Assembly (NCBI RefSeq): GCF_900239495.1
Contig: NZ_OENE01000015.1
Location: forward strand, 172,300-236,299
Length of the DNA stretch: 64,000 nucleotides
Origin: Tenacibaculum finnmarkense genomovar ulcerans
GTDB taxonomy: Bacteria; Bacteroidota; Bacteroidia; Flavobacteriales; Flavobacteriaceae
Direction of reading: 5' to 3'
The position numbers and the translations under genes are program-made. The notes under the pieces are model-generated. The model did not search any database, was not told where the DNA came from, and worked only from the letters and a program-made list of their open reading frames with translations. Below, in pieces: positions 35,418 to 44,652 of this stretch (positions within the stretch are counted from its first letter, which is position 1; the number at the start of each line of letters is the position of its first letter).

Positions 35418-37064
35418 ATGGCTACAATTATAAACATGCCTCGCTTAAGCGACACAATGGAAGAAGGAGTTGTTGCTTCTTGGTTAAAAAATGTAGGTGA
35501 CAGCATTGAAGAAGGCGATATTTTAGCTGAAATTGAAACTGACAAAGCTACCATGGAATTTGAATCTTTTCACGAAGGTGTTTTATTACACATCGGGGTT
35601 CAAGAAGGCGAAGCTGCTCCTGTTGATACTTTATTAGCTATTATTGGTGAACAAGGGGAAGATATTTCTGCTTTATTAAACGGCGGTACTGCTGCTGCAA
35701 CAATTGAAGAAGCTCCTAAAGCTGAAGCTGTTGTTAATGAACAGGTCGCTGTAAAAAGTGAAGCTGTAGCAATGCCAGCAGGTGTTGTTGTAATTAACAT
35801 GCCACGTTTAAGTGATACCATGGAAGAAGGAACTGTTGCTTCTTGGTTAAAAAATGTAGGCGATACTATTGAAGAGGGTGATATTTTAGCTGAAATCGAA
35901 ACTGATAAGGCTACTATGGAATTCGAATCTTTTAACGAAGGTGTTTTATTACACATCGGTGTTCAAGAAGGCGAAGCTGCTCCTGTTGATACTTTACTTG
36001 CTATTATAGGTAAAGAAGGAACTGATGTTGCTACCGTACTTTCAGCTTTAAACTCAGGAAATACAAGTGTTTCTGCGGATGTAAAATCAGAAGAAAAAAC
36101 AGCTCCTAAAGAAGAGGCTCCTAAAGTGACTTCTAAAGAAGAAATTAAAGTAGCTACTGAAACAGTAACTACAACAACTTCTGGAGGTAGAATATTTGCT
36201 TCTCCTTTAGCTAAAAAAATAGCAAAAGATAAAGGAATCAAATTAACAGCAATTAAAGGTTCTGGTGAAAACGGACGTATCGTTAAAAAGGATGTAGAAA
36301 ACTACACTCCTGCCGCTGTTAAAGTTGAAGCTCCTACTAATTCTAAATCGGTAACAGCAACTAATTTTGCTATCGCTGGAGAAGAAAACACATCAGAAGT
36401 TAAAAATTCTCAAATGCGTAAAGCAATTGCTAAAGCATTAGGAAACTCTAAATTCTCTGCACCTCATTTCTACTTAAATATTGAAGTAGATATGGACAAC
36501 GCAATGGCTTCTCGTAAAACAATTAATGCTGTTCCTGATACGAAAGTATCATTTAACGACATGGTTGTTAAGGCGTGTGCTATGGCATTAAAAAAACACC
36601 CGAATGTAAATACTAGCTGGACGGATAATACGACATTATTCCACAGTCATATTCATATTGGTGTTGCCGTGGCTGTTGATGAAGGTTTAGTAGTGCCTGT
36701 TGTAAAACATACAGATGCGTTAAGTTTAACTCAAATTGGTGCTTCGGTACGTGATTTAGCTGGTAAAGCTAGAAACAAAAAAATTGCTCCTGCCGAAATG
36801 CAAGGAAGTACTTTTACGGTTTCTAACTTAGGAATGTTTGGTATCGAAAGTTTTACTTCGATTATCAACCAGCCGAATTCTGCTATTTTATCTGTTGGTG
36901 CAATTGTACAAAAACCTGTTGTTAAAAACGGTGAAATTGTTGTTGGTAACACCATGAAATTAACTTTAGCTTGTGATCATAGAACGGTTGATGGTGCTGT
37001 AGGTGCTCAATTCTTACAAACATTAAAAACTTTTGTTGAAAACCCTGTTACCATGTTAGCATAG
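35418..37064 (+). CDS. pdhC: Pyruvate dehydrogenase E2, dihydrolipoamide acetyltransferase
   Basis: 548 residues. Two lipoyl domains (about 3-78 and 124-199), each with ETDKATMEFES and lipoylated Lys43 and Lys164, an Ala/Glu/Thr-rich linker, a peripheral subunit-binding domain (ASPLAKKIAKDKGI to GRIVKKDVE, about 255-295) and the catalytic domain with DHRTVDGA near the end. The two lipoyl domains differ at only a few residues. It transfers acetyl from lipoate to CoA and forms the complex core. Downstream member of the pdhA operon, closed by a terminator. Confidence 0.95.
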   Translation: MATIINMPRLSDTMEEGVVASWLKNVGDSIEEGDILAEIETDKATMEFESFHEGVLLHIGVQEGEAAPVDTLLAIIGEQGEDISALLNGGTAAATIEEAPKAEAVVNEQVAVKSEAVAMPAGVVVINMPRLSDTMEEGTVASWLKNVGDTIEEGDILAEIETDKATMEFESFNEGVLLHIGVQEGEAAPVDTLLAIIGKEGTDVATVLSALNSGNTSVSADVKSEEKTAPKEEAPKVTSKEEIKVATETVTTTTSGGRIFASPLAKKIAKDKGIKLTAIKGSGENGRIVKKDVENYTPAAVKVEAPTNSKSVTATNFAIAGEENTSEVKNSQMRKAIAKALGNSKFSAPHFYLNIEVDMDNAMASRKTINAVPDTKVSFNDMVVKACAMALKKHPNVNTSWTDNTTLFHSHIHIGVAVAVDEGLVVPVVKHTDALSLTQIGASVRDLAGKARNKKIAPAEMQGSTFTVSNLGMFGIESFTSIINQPNSAILSVGAIVQKPVVKNGEIVVGNTMKLTLACDHRTVDGAVGAQFLQTLKTFVENPVTMLA

Positions 37065-37088
37065 GTTTTTAACGTATATATTTTACTG

Positions 37089-37120
37089 AAAAATCCCAAG
37101 CAAATGCTTGGGATTTTTTT
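37089..37120 (+). terminator. Intrinsic terminator after pdhC
   Basis: AAATCCCAAGCA-AA-TGCTTGGGATTT followed by T-run; 12 perfect pairs. Confidence 0.9.
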
Positions 37121-37154
37121 ATGGGATTAAATTATCATTTTAAAAGCACTATTT

Positions 37155-38216
37155 TTATACTGTACGCATTTTATCAATCAAATAAAAATCAGCTAAAACT
37201 AATGCCGCTAAAGCCTCTACAATTGGTACAGCTCTTGGCACAACACAAGGGTCATGACGACCTTTTCCTTGAATTTCGGTTAGTTCACCATCAGAATTTA
37301 TAGTTTGCTGATTTGTCATAATCGTAGCTACGGGTTTAAAAGCTACTCGAAAATACACATCCATTCCGTTTGAAATTCCTCCTTGGATTCCTCCTGATAA
37401 ATTAGATTGTGTTGTTCCATCTTCATTAAAAACATCGTTGTGCTCAGAGCCTTTCATTTTAGCACCGCAAAATCCGCTACCAAATTCAAAACCTTTTACC
37501 GCATTAATTGAAAGCATTGCTTTTCCTAATTCGGCGTGTAATTTATGAAAAATAGGTTCTCCTAATCCAACAGGCATATTTTGTATTACACAAGTAATCG
37601 TACCTCCAATAGTATCACCAGCTTTTCGGATTTCATGAATTTTAGCAATCATTATTTCTGCTGATTTTTGGTCAGGGCAGCGAACAATATTACTTTCTGT
37701 TTTAGAAAAATCTAACTCTTGATAAGGTTTATCAATAAAAATATCGCCTACCGATGAGGTAAAAGCATCAATATTAATATGTTTTATCAGTTGTTTTGCC
37801 AAGGCTCCAGCAACCACCCAATTTGCAGTTTCACGTGCCGAGGTACGCCCTCCGCCTCTATAGTCTCTAATTCCGTATTTTTTATCGTAGGTATAATCGG
37901 CGTGCGATGGGCGATATACATTGGTATTATGGTTGTAATCTTTACTTTTCTGATTGGTGTTTTTTATAACAAAACCAATAGAAGCACCTGTTGTTTTCCC
38001 TTCAAAAATCCCTGATAAAAACTCAACAGTATCAGGTTCTTTACGTTGGGTTACAATTTTAGATTGCCCAGGTTTACGACGGTCTAACTCTTGTTGAATA
38101 GCCTCAAAATCTACGTCCATTCCTGCTGGAAAACCATCAATAACGCCACCTATTGCCGTTCCGTGTGATTCACCAAAAGTGGTTACTTTTAATATATTTC
38201 CAAATGAATTAAACAT
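37155..38216 (-). CDS. aroC: Chorismate synthase
   Basis: 353 residues. All three family signatures are seen: [18 protein letters not shown] at the start, [17 protein letters not shown] (here [17 protein letters not shown]) in the middle and [16 protein letters not shown] near the end. It converts EPSP to chorismate using reduced FMN, last step of the shikimate pathway, in the cytoplasm. Single gene, convergent with pdhC. The region 38217-38452 upstream is AT-rich with no further gene. Confidence 0.96.
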   Translation of the reverse strand: MFNSFGNILKVTTFGESHGTAIGGVIDGFPAGMDVDFEAIQQELDRRKPGQSKIVTQRKEPDTVEFLSGIFEGKTTGASIGFVIKNTNQKSKDYNHNTNVYRPSHADYTYDKKYGIRDYRGGGRTSARETANWVVAGALAKQLIKHINIDAFTSSVGDIFIDKPYQELDFSKTESNIVRCPDQKSAEIMIAKIHEIRKAGDTIGGTITCVIQNMPVGLGEPIFHKLHAELGKAMLSINAVKGFEFGSGFCGAKMKGSEHNDVFNEDGTTQSNLSGGIQGGISNGMDVYFRVAFKPVATIMTNQQTINSDGELTEIQGKGRHDPCVVPRAVPIVEALAALVLADFYLIDKMRTV

Positions 38217-38462
38217 GCTTCTTTATTTTAAAACGAAAGTAATTTAAAAATTATAATTCTCTTAAAAAAAACACCAAAAACTAATCAAATAGGTATAAAT
38301 ATAACACTAATGCTATCTTTTGTATATCTATCTAAATTTTTTTTAAATATTTACATTCACATAACCTACTGATAAACAATAACAAATATTTTAAAATAGC
38401 GCTTATATAATTTTAAGCTTAAAAAAAATCAATTTTTATTTTCTAGAAACAGAAAAAGGTTG

Positions 38463-38470
38463 TAAATTTG
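38463..38470 (+). promoter_or_regulatory. -7 element of left tRNA-Ser
   Basis: TAAATTTG fits TAnnTTTG; unlike the right copy, no TTG lies at the expected upstream distance, so this copy may be weaker. Confidence 0.5.
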
Positions 38471-38505
38471 CAACCGCTAACAACTAATACTTGTTTAGCA
38501 GGTCT

Positions 38506-38590
38506 GGAGAAATGGCAGAGTGGTCGAATGCGGCGGTCTTGAAAACCGTTGTACTGCAAGGTACCGGGGGTTCGAATCCCTCTTTCTCCG
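38506..38590 (+). tRNA. tRNA-Ser (TGA), left copy
   Basis: Class II cloverleaf: GGAGAAA/TTTCTCC acceptor, D-arm GGCAGAGTGGTCGAATGCG, anticodon TGA in loop CTTGAAA, long variable arm, GGTTCGAATCC T-arm. Identical in sequence to the gene at 47990-48074. Confidence 0.94.
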
Positions 38591-38591
38591 C

Positions 38592-38627
38592 AAAAACCGA
38601 AACATTTAGTTGTTTCGGTTTTTTTTT
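38592..38627 (+). terminator. Terminator of left tRNA-Ser
   Basis: AAAAACCGAAACA / TGTTTCGGTTTTT hairpin with T-run, within the direct repeat. It also faces the 3-prime end of the minus-strand gene at 38647. Confidence 0.85.
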
Positions 38628-38646
38628 GTGGTTATTTATAAAAAAA

Positions 38647-39339
38647 TTACAATTTCATTTCATCCATTTTGGCATCTAATTTTTTCCAATTTGGCATATA
38701 TTTAGCCACTTCTGCCCAAAATTCTTTTGAATGATTTTTAACTTTTGTGTGTGCCAATTCATGTACAATTAAATAATCAATTAAACTAAATGGCAGTTTT
38801 ATTGCGTCAATATTTATTATAATTGTATTAGAAGCCGTACAACTTCCCCAGCGTTTTTCTAGTTTTCTTATTTTTAATTCTTTGAAAGATAAGCCTGTTT
38901 TTTTAGCCCATTTATTTATTCTTGGCGTAATTTTTTCAATAGCTTTACGCCTAAAAAAAACTTCAAAAGCATTTTTTAAATCGGCTTGATTATTTAAAGA
39001 ATTTGGTAATGAAATTTTAAATTTAGATGCCGTAAAATCAATTTCAATATTTTTTATTTCATCATCAATTAAAAGTTGAACATAGTATTTTCGCCCTAAA
39101 TATTGCATTCGTGAACCTGTAACAATCGCATCAACATCGATTGCACAAACCAAGGCTAATTTCTCTAAAATCCAAGAAGCTTTTTTTAAAATTAATTTTT
39201 GCTGTTCTTTTTCAGTAATAAAACACCCTTTTAAAACAACACCTATGTGTTTTTCTACACTAATATAATGCGATTTTAACTGATTATTTTCTTCAAAAAA
39301 ATAGTCAATTGTTTTATTTCCGTAGGCTACTTTAGTCAT
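38647..39339 (-). CDS. YgjP/WELL-like M48-type metallopeptidase of restriction locus 2
   Basis: 230 residues with RWGSC (163-167) and zinc site HELAH (193-197) followed by KNHSKEFW, as in its distant paralogue at 5521-6228. The N-terminal half is a beta-rich YgjP domain. It lies downstream of hsdR in the same direction, but about 250 bp away because a MITE copy sits between. The function beside hsdR is unknown. It is the gene nearest the left direct repeat. Confidence 0.8.
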   Translation of the reverse strand: MTKVAYGNKTIDYFFEENNQLKSHYISVEKHIGVVLKGCFITEKEQQKLILKKASWILEKLALVCAIDVDAIVTGSRMQYLGRKYYVQLLIDDEIKNIEIDFTASKFKISLPNSLNNQADLKNAFEVFFRRKAIEKITPRINKWAKKTGLSFKELKIRKLEKRWGSCTASNTIIINIDAIKLPFSLIDYLIVHELAHTKVKNHSKEFWAEVAKYMPNWKKLDAKMDEMKL

Positions 39340-39355
39340 TTTTAGTTTTTTAATT

Positions 39356-39591
39356 AGAGTCTGTTTAAATTTTAATCAATAAAATTTTATTTCAAAAATT
39401 TATAAAACACCTGTCAGTTCTAGTGATTTTTTTCTTTCAAATTCCTTTTAGTCATTAAAATAACTCGAATTGACAAAAATCCGATAAAAACTACGGCAAA
39501 TCAGGATGCGATGCTGAAATAAATTTAGTTTAACGGATTCGATTCCTTATTTTTCCGTTATATTTTTTTTCAGATGAAATTTAAACAGGTT
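39356..39591 (+). repeat. MITE-like repeat, copy 4, touching the hsdR stop codon
   Basis: Starts AGAGTCTGTTTAAAT and ends CAGATGAAATTTAAACAGGT. The TCAGTTC(T)AGTG dyad is shortened (the ATCGAGAAC inner part is missing), while the CTACGGCAAATCAGGATGCG module is intact. Its right end overlaps the first bases of the hsdR stop codon. It fills the gap 39340-39589. Confidence 0.75.
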
Positions 39592-42500
39592 ACAAATTTT
39601 TAATTAAAACAGCAATCATTTCTTTTGCTTTTATTTTTGCTTGATTATCGGCAATTTTGGCGGTTTTTAAATGATTTTTAACTTTCTTTTCAATGTCATT
39701 TCTCACACGCCCTTTTTCTTGCCAATCTATAATTTCTAATTCTTTAGAAATCATATCAAACATTGTTTTGGTCATATTTTGAGCATCTTCGGCAAATAAT
39801 ACTTTCATAGAATCATAAATAGCACGTTCTCCAGTGGTTTTAAACCCTTTTTCTTCGCCTTCTTTTTGCTGATTAATAATTTCATCTTGTATTTCTGAAT
39901 AGGCTTTAAATAATTCTAATTGCCCAATACGCTCCGCTGCTTTCAACTTGAATAACTCCTCTAAACGCTGTGCTAATGGCTTGTAAAAATCAGGGTTTTT
40001 ATCGATGCCAACTTTTATGGTATGCTTTAAATGCGTACGCATTTTTAGCTCTTTGGTGGCTGGCGATGCGTTCATTATTTCTGCCTTAAATTTATCTTTA
40101 TCAGTAATAGAAATTGGCTCATCTAACAGATTTTCTACGCCTGTTGCTGTTAAATGTTCATTGACCATTGCTTGTAAGATTTCACTTTCTTCTTTGGTGG
40201 TTTTTAATTCATCATCATCAGGAAAAAAGTTTTTGGCTGTTAATTTTATGTCATTAAAAAGCTTAAAATCGTATTGATATTTTAGTGCTTTTTTATTAGG
40301 CAATACAATACTCATCGATTTTTTAAAGGCTTTTAACAATACTTTAAAAGTATCTCTTTTGTCAAGAGGTTCAATAAATAGCAATGCTTTATCGATATAT
40401 GCTTTTCTATTTTTAAGGCTATCAATTTTTATCGGCTTAAAAAAATCAACTAATTTATGGTGATTCATTGCTAATTTTGGCAATTCTTCATTTATATTTC
40501 TTAAAATATCTTCGGGTTTTATATCGCCTGAAAAAATTTCTAATGCCTCAATTAAATTGCTTGTAATTCCGTTATAATCCATTATTAAACCTACTTCTTT
40601 TCCTTTTCTAGTACGGTTTACTCTGGCAATTGCTTGTAATAAATTATGCTCTTTTAACGATTTATCTAAATACAAACAAGATGCTATTGGTGCGTCCCAA
40701 CCTGTAAGTAACATATCAGATACAATTATTATTGCCGTATTATCATGCTTCTTTTTTCCTGATTTTTCGGTGGCTGATATTTCTCCGAAAGGCAATTTAA
40801 AATTATCGGTAACTTCTTTAATTTGATTTGTCGGAACTACAAAAATTGGTTTTTTATCCTTCGGATTCTCTTCATTCCATTTTAATGTTTCGTAATATTC
40901 TTTCGCAATAGCATCTTTTTTAACCGAACCAAGGCTAATAATTACTTTGGTTTCAAAATTATGAAATCCTTCTTTTTTTAATTTATCTAAGGCTTCTTGA
41001 TACCTAATTGCGTGTTTTCTTCCGCTACAAACCAACATCGCTTTATGTCCGTTTTTATATATTTTAGTGCGATAATGAGTAATTAAATGTTTTGAAATGT
41101 CATTAATTCTTTTTTCTGAAATAAGGTGTTTCTGTAAGGCTTCATTTTTTAATTTATCTTTTTTAGCTTCTGATAAATGCCCAAATTCCTCTTCAAATTC
41201 TTTGTCTAAGGCTTCTTTTTTAACTGATAATTTTGCAATACCTTCATCATATAATAAAGGAAGTGTTGCCTTATCGGCTACCGCTTGGGTTAGCGTATAA
41301 ACATCAATATAATCGCCTCCATAAAACTCGTTTAATGTCGATTTATCCTGCTTTGAAATTGGCGTTCCTGTAAAAGCTACAAATTTTGCTTGTGGTAAAA
41401 CTGTTCGCATAAACGACGCTAAAAATCCGTAATGACTTCGGTGGGCTTCATCAACTAAAACATACAAGTTTTCTTTGTTTGATAGTTCTTCTAAAGGTAT
41501 TTCTTCACGCTCAATTTCAACCCATTTATCTGCCTTTAATTCTTTGGTTATTTTTATTAAAAACCTATCTTTTATATGTTTTTCATATTTTAAATTACCA
41601 GATTCTTCCAATTCGGTTTGGTCGATAGAAATAGTTTGTTTTGGGTCTTTTTCTTGAAATTTCTGAATTGTACTTGTTATTATTCCTCCGTAATCGTTGC
41701 GTAGTAATCCATCTAAATGAACAACAGAACTCGCTTGATTTACATTTTTAAATCCGACATTTCTAAAGGTCGTGTTTATTTGCCTATCTAAATCTTTTCT
41801 ATCGGTTAAAATTAGCACCGTTGGGTTTTTAAAACCAAATTCTGGTGCTTGTAATTTTCGGGCAATATATACCATCGTTAATGATTTTCCTGAGCCTTGG
41901 GTATGCCAAACTACGCCACCTTCTCCCGATTGTAAACGACTAATTGCTTTGTTCGTTGCTCTTATTTGCTGATATCGTGGTAATTTTTTAACCGTAATTC
42001 CTTGGCTGGTTTCAAAAATTACAAAATGACGGATTATATCTAAAAGCCGTTCTTTTTTAAATAAAGCACGTATTAGTTTATCTTGTTCACAGTTTGATTT
42101 TTCTATAATTTCGGTATCTTCTTTAGATGTTTTAAAAACCGAATAAAATTGTTGCGGGGCATTTACCCCGCCATATTTTGCACCAACACCCCAAATACCT
42201 ACATTTATTTGATTGTAATAAAATAATTTCTCGTTTAAATTTTCATATTCTTTTAAATCGCTAAAAGCCGAATCCCAAGCATTTCTTGAACTTGCCGATT
42301 TACATTCTATTACTGAAATTGGCAAGCCGTTTAAAAAAACCACCAAATCAGGGATTGATATTGTATCTAATCTATTTTTAAATCGCATCTGATTTACCAC
42401 CAAAAAATCATTGTTTTCTGGTGTATTATAATCGACAAAATAAACAGGTTTAAAAACCTCAACGCTATTTATAACTTGCTTTACTGTAAAATTTCCGCCT

Positions 42501-42766
42501 CGTAATAATTCCCAAATTTGCTCATTATTTTCCATTAACGACGCACCATTTACAGCCGTTAAAGCTGTTATTGCCTTGGCACAATTTACTTCATTTATCC
42601 ATGGATTAATACGTTTAATGGCACTTTCTAAACGAGTTTTTAAAAGTACTTCAGAAATATTTTCTCGTTCTTTTTTTTCGCTCGCATTATAATATTGGTA
42701 GCCTAATTTTTTAAATAATTCGATTGCTGGTAATTCGCTATCTATATATTCGGGTGACTTTTTCAT
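39590..42766 (-). CDS. hsdR: Type I restriction enzyme R subunit (locus 2)
   Basis: 1058 residues. PD-(D/E)xK nuclease with Asp140, Glu154 and Lys156 (IPDLVVFLNGLPI then VIECKSA), Walker A GSGKS (291-295), DEAH (439-442), AFTGTPIS, and ARVNRTRKGKEVGLIMDYNG for motif VI. The C-terminal half is helical. It cuts DNA after ATP-driven translocation with HsdM/HsdS. Upstream lies a regulatory gene and a three-half-site operator, so its expression may be timed separately from the methylase. The last codon abuts a MITE terminal repeat. Intact by motifs and length. Confidence 0.93.
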   Translation of the reverse strand: MKKSPEYIDSELPAIELFKKLGYQYYNASEKKERENISEVLLKTRLESAIKRINPWINEVNCAKAITALTAVNGASLMENNEQIWELLRGGNFTVKQVINSVEVFKPVYFVDYNTPENNDFLVVNQMRFKNRLDTISIPDLVVFLNGLPISVIECKSASSRNAWDSAFSDLKEYENLNEKLFYYNQINVGIWGVGAKYGGVNAPQQFYSVFKTSKEDTEIIEKSNCEQDKLIRALFKKERLLDIIRHFVIFETSQGITVKKLPRYQQIRATNKAISRLQSGEGGVVWHTQGSGKSLTMVYIARKLQAPEFGFKNPTVLILTDRKDLDRQINTTFRNVGFKNVNQASSVVHLDGLLRNDYGGIITSTIQKFQEKDPKQTISIDQTELEESGNLKYEKHIKDRFLIKITKELKADKWVEIEREEIPLEELSNKENLYVLVDEAHRSHYGFLASFMRTVLPQAKFVAFTGTPISKQDKSTLNEFYGGDYIDVYTLTQAVADKATLPLLYDEGIAKLSVKKEALDKEFEEEFGHLSEAKKDKLKNEALQKHLISEKRINDISKHLITHYRTKIYKNGHKAMLVCSGRKHAIRYQEALDKLKKEGFHNFETKVIISLGSVKKDAIAKEYYETLKWNEENPKDKKPIFVVPTNQIKEVTDNFKLPFGEISATEKSGKKKHDNTAIIIVSDMLLTGWDAPIASCLYLDKSLKEHNLLQAIARVNRTRKGKEVGLIMDYNGITSNLIEALEIFSGDIKPEDILRNINEELPKLAMNHHKLVDFFKPIKIDSLKNRKAYIDKALLFIEPLDKRDTFKVLLKAFKKSMSIVLPNKKALKYQYDFKLFNDIKLTAKNFFPDDDELKTTKEESEILQAMVNEHLTATGVENLLDEPISITDKDKFKAEIMNASPATKELKMRTHLKHTIKVGIDKNPDFYKPLAQRLEELFKLKAAERIGQLELFKAYSEIQDEIINQQKEGEEKGFKTTGERAIYDSMKVLFAEDAQNMTKTMFDMISKELEIIDWQEKGRVRNDIEKKVKNHLKTAKIADNQAKIKAKEMIAVLIKNL

Positions 42767-42798
42767 AGTTTTTTTTATTTAGCAATTATCTATCTTAA

Positions 42799-42855
42799 TT
42801 CTATCGGACAAAATCAAATAAATAAACACTATTTGTCCAATAGAATGTCCAATAG
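42799..42855 (-). promoter_or_regulatory. Three-half-site operator upstream of hsdR (locus 2)
   Basis: TGTCCAATAG occurs twice in tandem (42834-42843 and 42846-42855) and once inverted with one change as CTATCGGACA (42801-42810). The outer pair forms a dyad, TTCTATCGGACAAA / TTTGTCCAATAGAA. It lies 30-90 bp before the hsdR start and just after the stop of the AlbA_2 gene, a typical repressor or activator site. Confidence 0.6.
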
Positions 42856-42861
42856 GAATAT

Positions 42862-44493
42862 TTATAATAAACGATATTTTCGCCATCTATTTTCGCCAAT
42901 TTGTTGAATTTCGCCTTCTTTAATTAATTTATCTATTGAGCGCTTCAATTTTTTTTCATGAATCTCTAAACCTATTCTAGTATGAATATCTGATTTAGAA
43001 CAAGGCTGGTATATTTTTAAATCTTCTAAAATAAGATGTTCTAAACGATGTGATTCAATTTTCTTTAAATCTGTTACACCTTTAAAATCTATATTTTTTA
43101 ACAATTCAGGATTTACAGAATATTCTCTTGCTTTTGTTCGTCCTTTACTTAAAATTATATCATTTTTAAGTAATTTCTCTATCCAATATTTTAAAGAATC
43201 ATTAGTACGAACGCATAATTTTTTTGATAACCTAATGGCTGAAATAGCACCACTTTGTGCAATAAGCCCTAAAGCTATTATTTGTTTTTGATTCAAATTA
43301 AATTCATCATTTACCCTAGACATTAAACGAACAACCTCTTTACTTATAATTTGCTTTTTTAAAGTTACGATAACTCTATCGTCCCATTCTTCCACTAAAG
43401 GTTCTGATTTCCCGTTAAACAATTGAATTTCAAAAATCTTATCATAACCGCTACCTTCTTTTTCTATCAATTTTAAATCGTGAAATATTTTAGATAAATG
43501 CTGATTACGCTGTACCGATTTTGAGAGAATATTTGAAGGTGTAATTCCTAAAGGTAGTCTTCCAGGCGAATGTATTTCTAATCTATCATGATATAAATTT
43601 ATAAAAATATCTCCTCGCATAGTGTACACTTTATGCACCAATGCATTGGCGATTATTTCTCGAATAACTTCAATATCATAATTCGGAATTGTTTTTCTAA
43701 AAAGTCCATCTGATATTTCTACGGATTCTTTCCAATCTGGCAATCCAATAATTTCATTTAATAATTCTTTTGGGTTTTTTGTAAAATCATCCCAAAGCAT
43801 TTTGTTTATTTTATTGCCTTGTTCATCATATTTAATAAATTGAATTGTAGGCGCATAATGTAATAATGCTCTATCTTTTCTTGTTCCAAACCACAAAAGA
43901 CCTAAGTTGGTTACATAATTTTTTGAGGTTAATAAATAATAGTCTAAAAGCTCTTCTCGAGACATTTCTCTTACGAAATTACTTACACGCTCTGAATTAA
44001 TAATATCAGATAAAAGCCTATCTCTTTTTGAAAAATCGACATTTTCTATTGAAATTTTACGAACTACTTTTTCTTCCCAAACAAAAGCTTGTTTTTCCGA
44101 AGCAACTCTTGTCATATCTTCAGGCATAAGAGGTCGGCATTCATCGGCAACTCGCATATAATATTTCCCATTTGACGTACAAGCAATCGTTTGGCTACTT
44201 CTTAAAATCTTTAAATTGATATATTCTCCCCCATTTTCTGCTTTTTCAATAGATGGGATAATTCCTACATTTAAAGTAAGTTGTGGTATTCTTTTATTTA
44301 TTTCATCAATTAATCGAGGTTTTATTTTTTGTGTTGCATCAGGAAAATCTTCCTCATCTTCAATACCAATATGAATTTCGCCTCCAACACCATTGGCAAA
44401 GCAAACACAGTCTTTTGCTAACTCTTTCCAGTCGGCAGTTGAACCTTTAATAAGTTTCAGTGATTTTTTATCAAAATGACTATTTTCTTCCAT
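42862..44493 (-). CDS. AlbA_2/Schlafen-type ATP-binding regulator with winged helix
   Basis: 543 residues. N-terminal AlbA_2 (divergent AAA_4/Schlafen-like) domain with KGSTADWKELAKDCVCFANG and VGGEIHIGIEDEEDFPDA, a HATPase_c_4-like domain around 255-345 (VIREIIANALVHKVYT, HDRLEIHSPGRLPLGI), and C-terminal winged-helix segments (from about 390: LNQKQIIALGLIAQSG). Proteins of this type are often beside type I restriction genes and are thought to be regulators or accessory defence factors; the exact role is not established. It lies between hsdS and hsdR; dyads lie directly upstream of its own start and upstream of hsdR. Confidence 0.82.
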   Translation of the reverse strand: MEENSHFDKKSLKLIKGSTADWKELAKDCVCFANGVGGEIHIGIEDEEDFPDATQKIKPRLIDEINKRIPQLTLNVGIIPSIEKAENGGEYINLKILRSSQTIACTSNGKYYMRVADECRPLMPEDMTRVASEKQAFVWEEKVVRKISIENVDFSKRDRLLSDIINSERVSNFVREMSREELLDYYLLTSKNYVTNLGLLWFGTRKDRALLHYAPTIQFIKYDEQGNKINKMLWDDFTKNPKELLNEIIGLPDWKESVEISDGLFRKTIPNYDIEVIREIIANALVHKVYTMRGDIFINLYHDRLEIHSPGRLPLGITPSNILSKSVQRNQHLSKIFHDLKLIEKEGSGYDKIFEIQLFNGKSEPLVEEWDDRVIVTLKKQIISKEVVRLMSRVNDEFNLNQKQIIALGLIAQSGAISAIRLSKKLCVRTNDSLKYWIEKLLKNDIILSKGRTKAREYSVNPELLKNIDFKGVTDLKKIESHRLEHLILEDLKIYQPCSKSDIHTRIGLEIHEKKLKRSIDKLIKEGEIQQIGENRWRKYRLL

Positions 44494-44501
44494 AATTATT
44501 T

Positions 44502-44550
44502 TTTTTATCGACCAATTACTCGTTATTTATCGGTTTTTGGTCGATAAAAA
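44502..44550 (-). promoter_or_regulatory. Dyad operator upstream of the AlbA_2 gene
   Basis: A perfect 14-bp inverted repeat, TTTTTATCGACCAA (44502-44515) and its complement (44537-44550), loop 21 nt, with a further TTATCGG half-site inside the loop. It ends 9 bp from the ATG, which fits autoregulation. Confidence 0.6.
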
Positions 44551-44598
44551 CTGATTTATTCATTTTTTACACCTTTTTTTTAAACAACCTCCAAATAA

Positions 44599-44618
44599 CA
44601 AGGGATTTTAACCCCTTG
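44599..44618. terminator. Short hairpin between hsdS and the AlbA_2 gene
   Basis: CAAGGG/CCCTTG with an 8-nt AT-rich loop. Placed after hsdS on the minus strand; weak, no long T-run. Confidence 0.35.
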
Positions 44619-44652
44619 CCGTTCTACTTTCCTAATGTAATTATTTCATCTT

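Larger units (their letters stand above)
38453..38627. repeat. Direct repeat with tRNA-Ser, left copy
   Basis: About 175 bp nearly identical to 47937-48111: the tRNA-Ser promoter region (AAAAAGGTTGTAAATTTGCA), the whole tRNA and its terminator. Differences: one G/A base in the leader and one inserted base after the tRNA. The offset is 9484 bp. The pair brackets restriction locus 2. Confidence 0.88.

Noticed and set aside
35600..36241. Long minus-strand open frames opposite pdhC
   Set aside because: They are antisense to a well-conserved E2 gene and repeat because the lipoyl domains repeat.
42834..42855. CRISPR-like direct repeats
   Set aside because: Only two tandem 10-mers plus one inverted copy in a promoter region; this is an operator pattern. 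No CRISPR array was seen anywhere.
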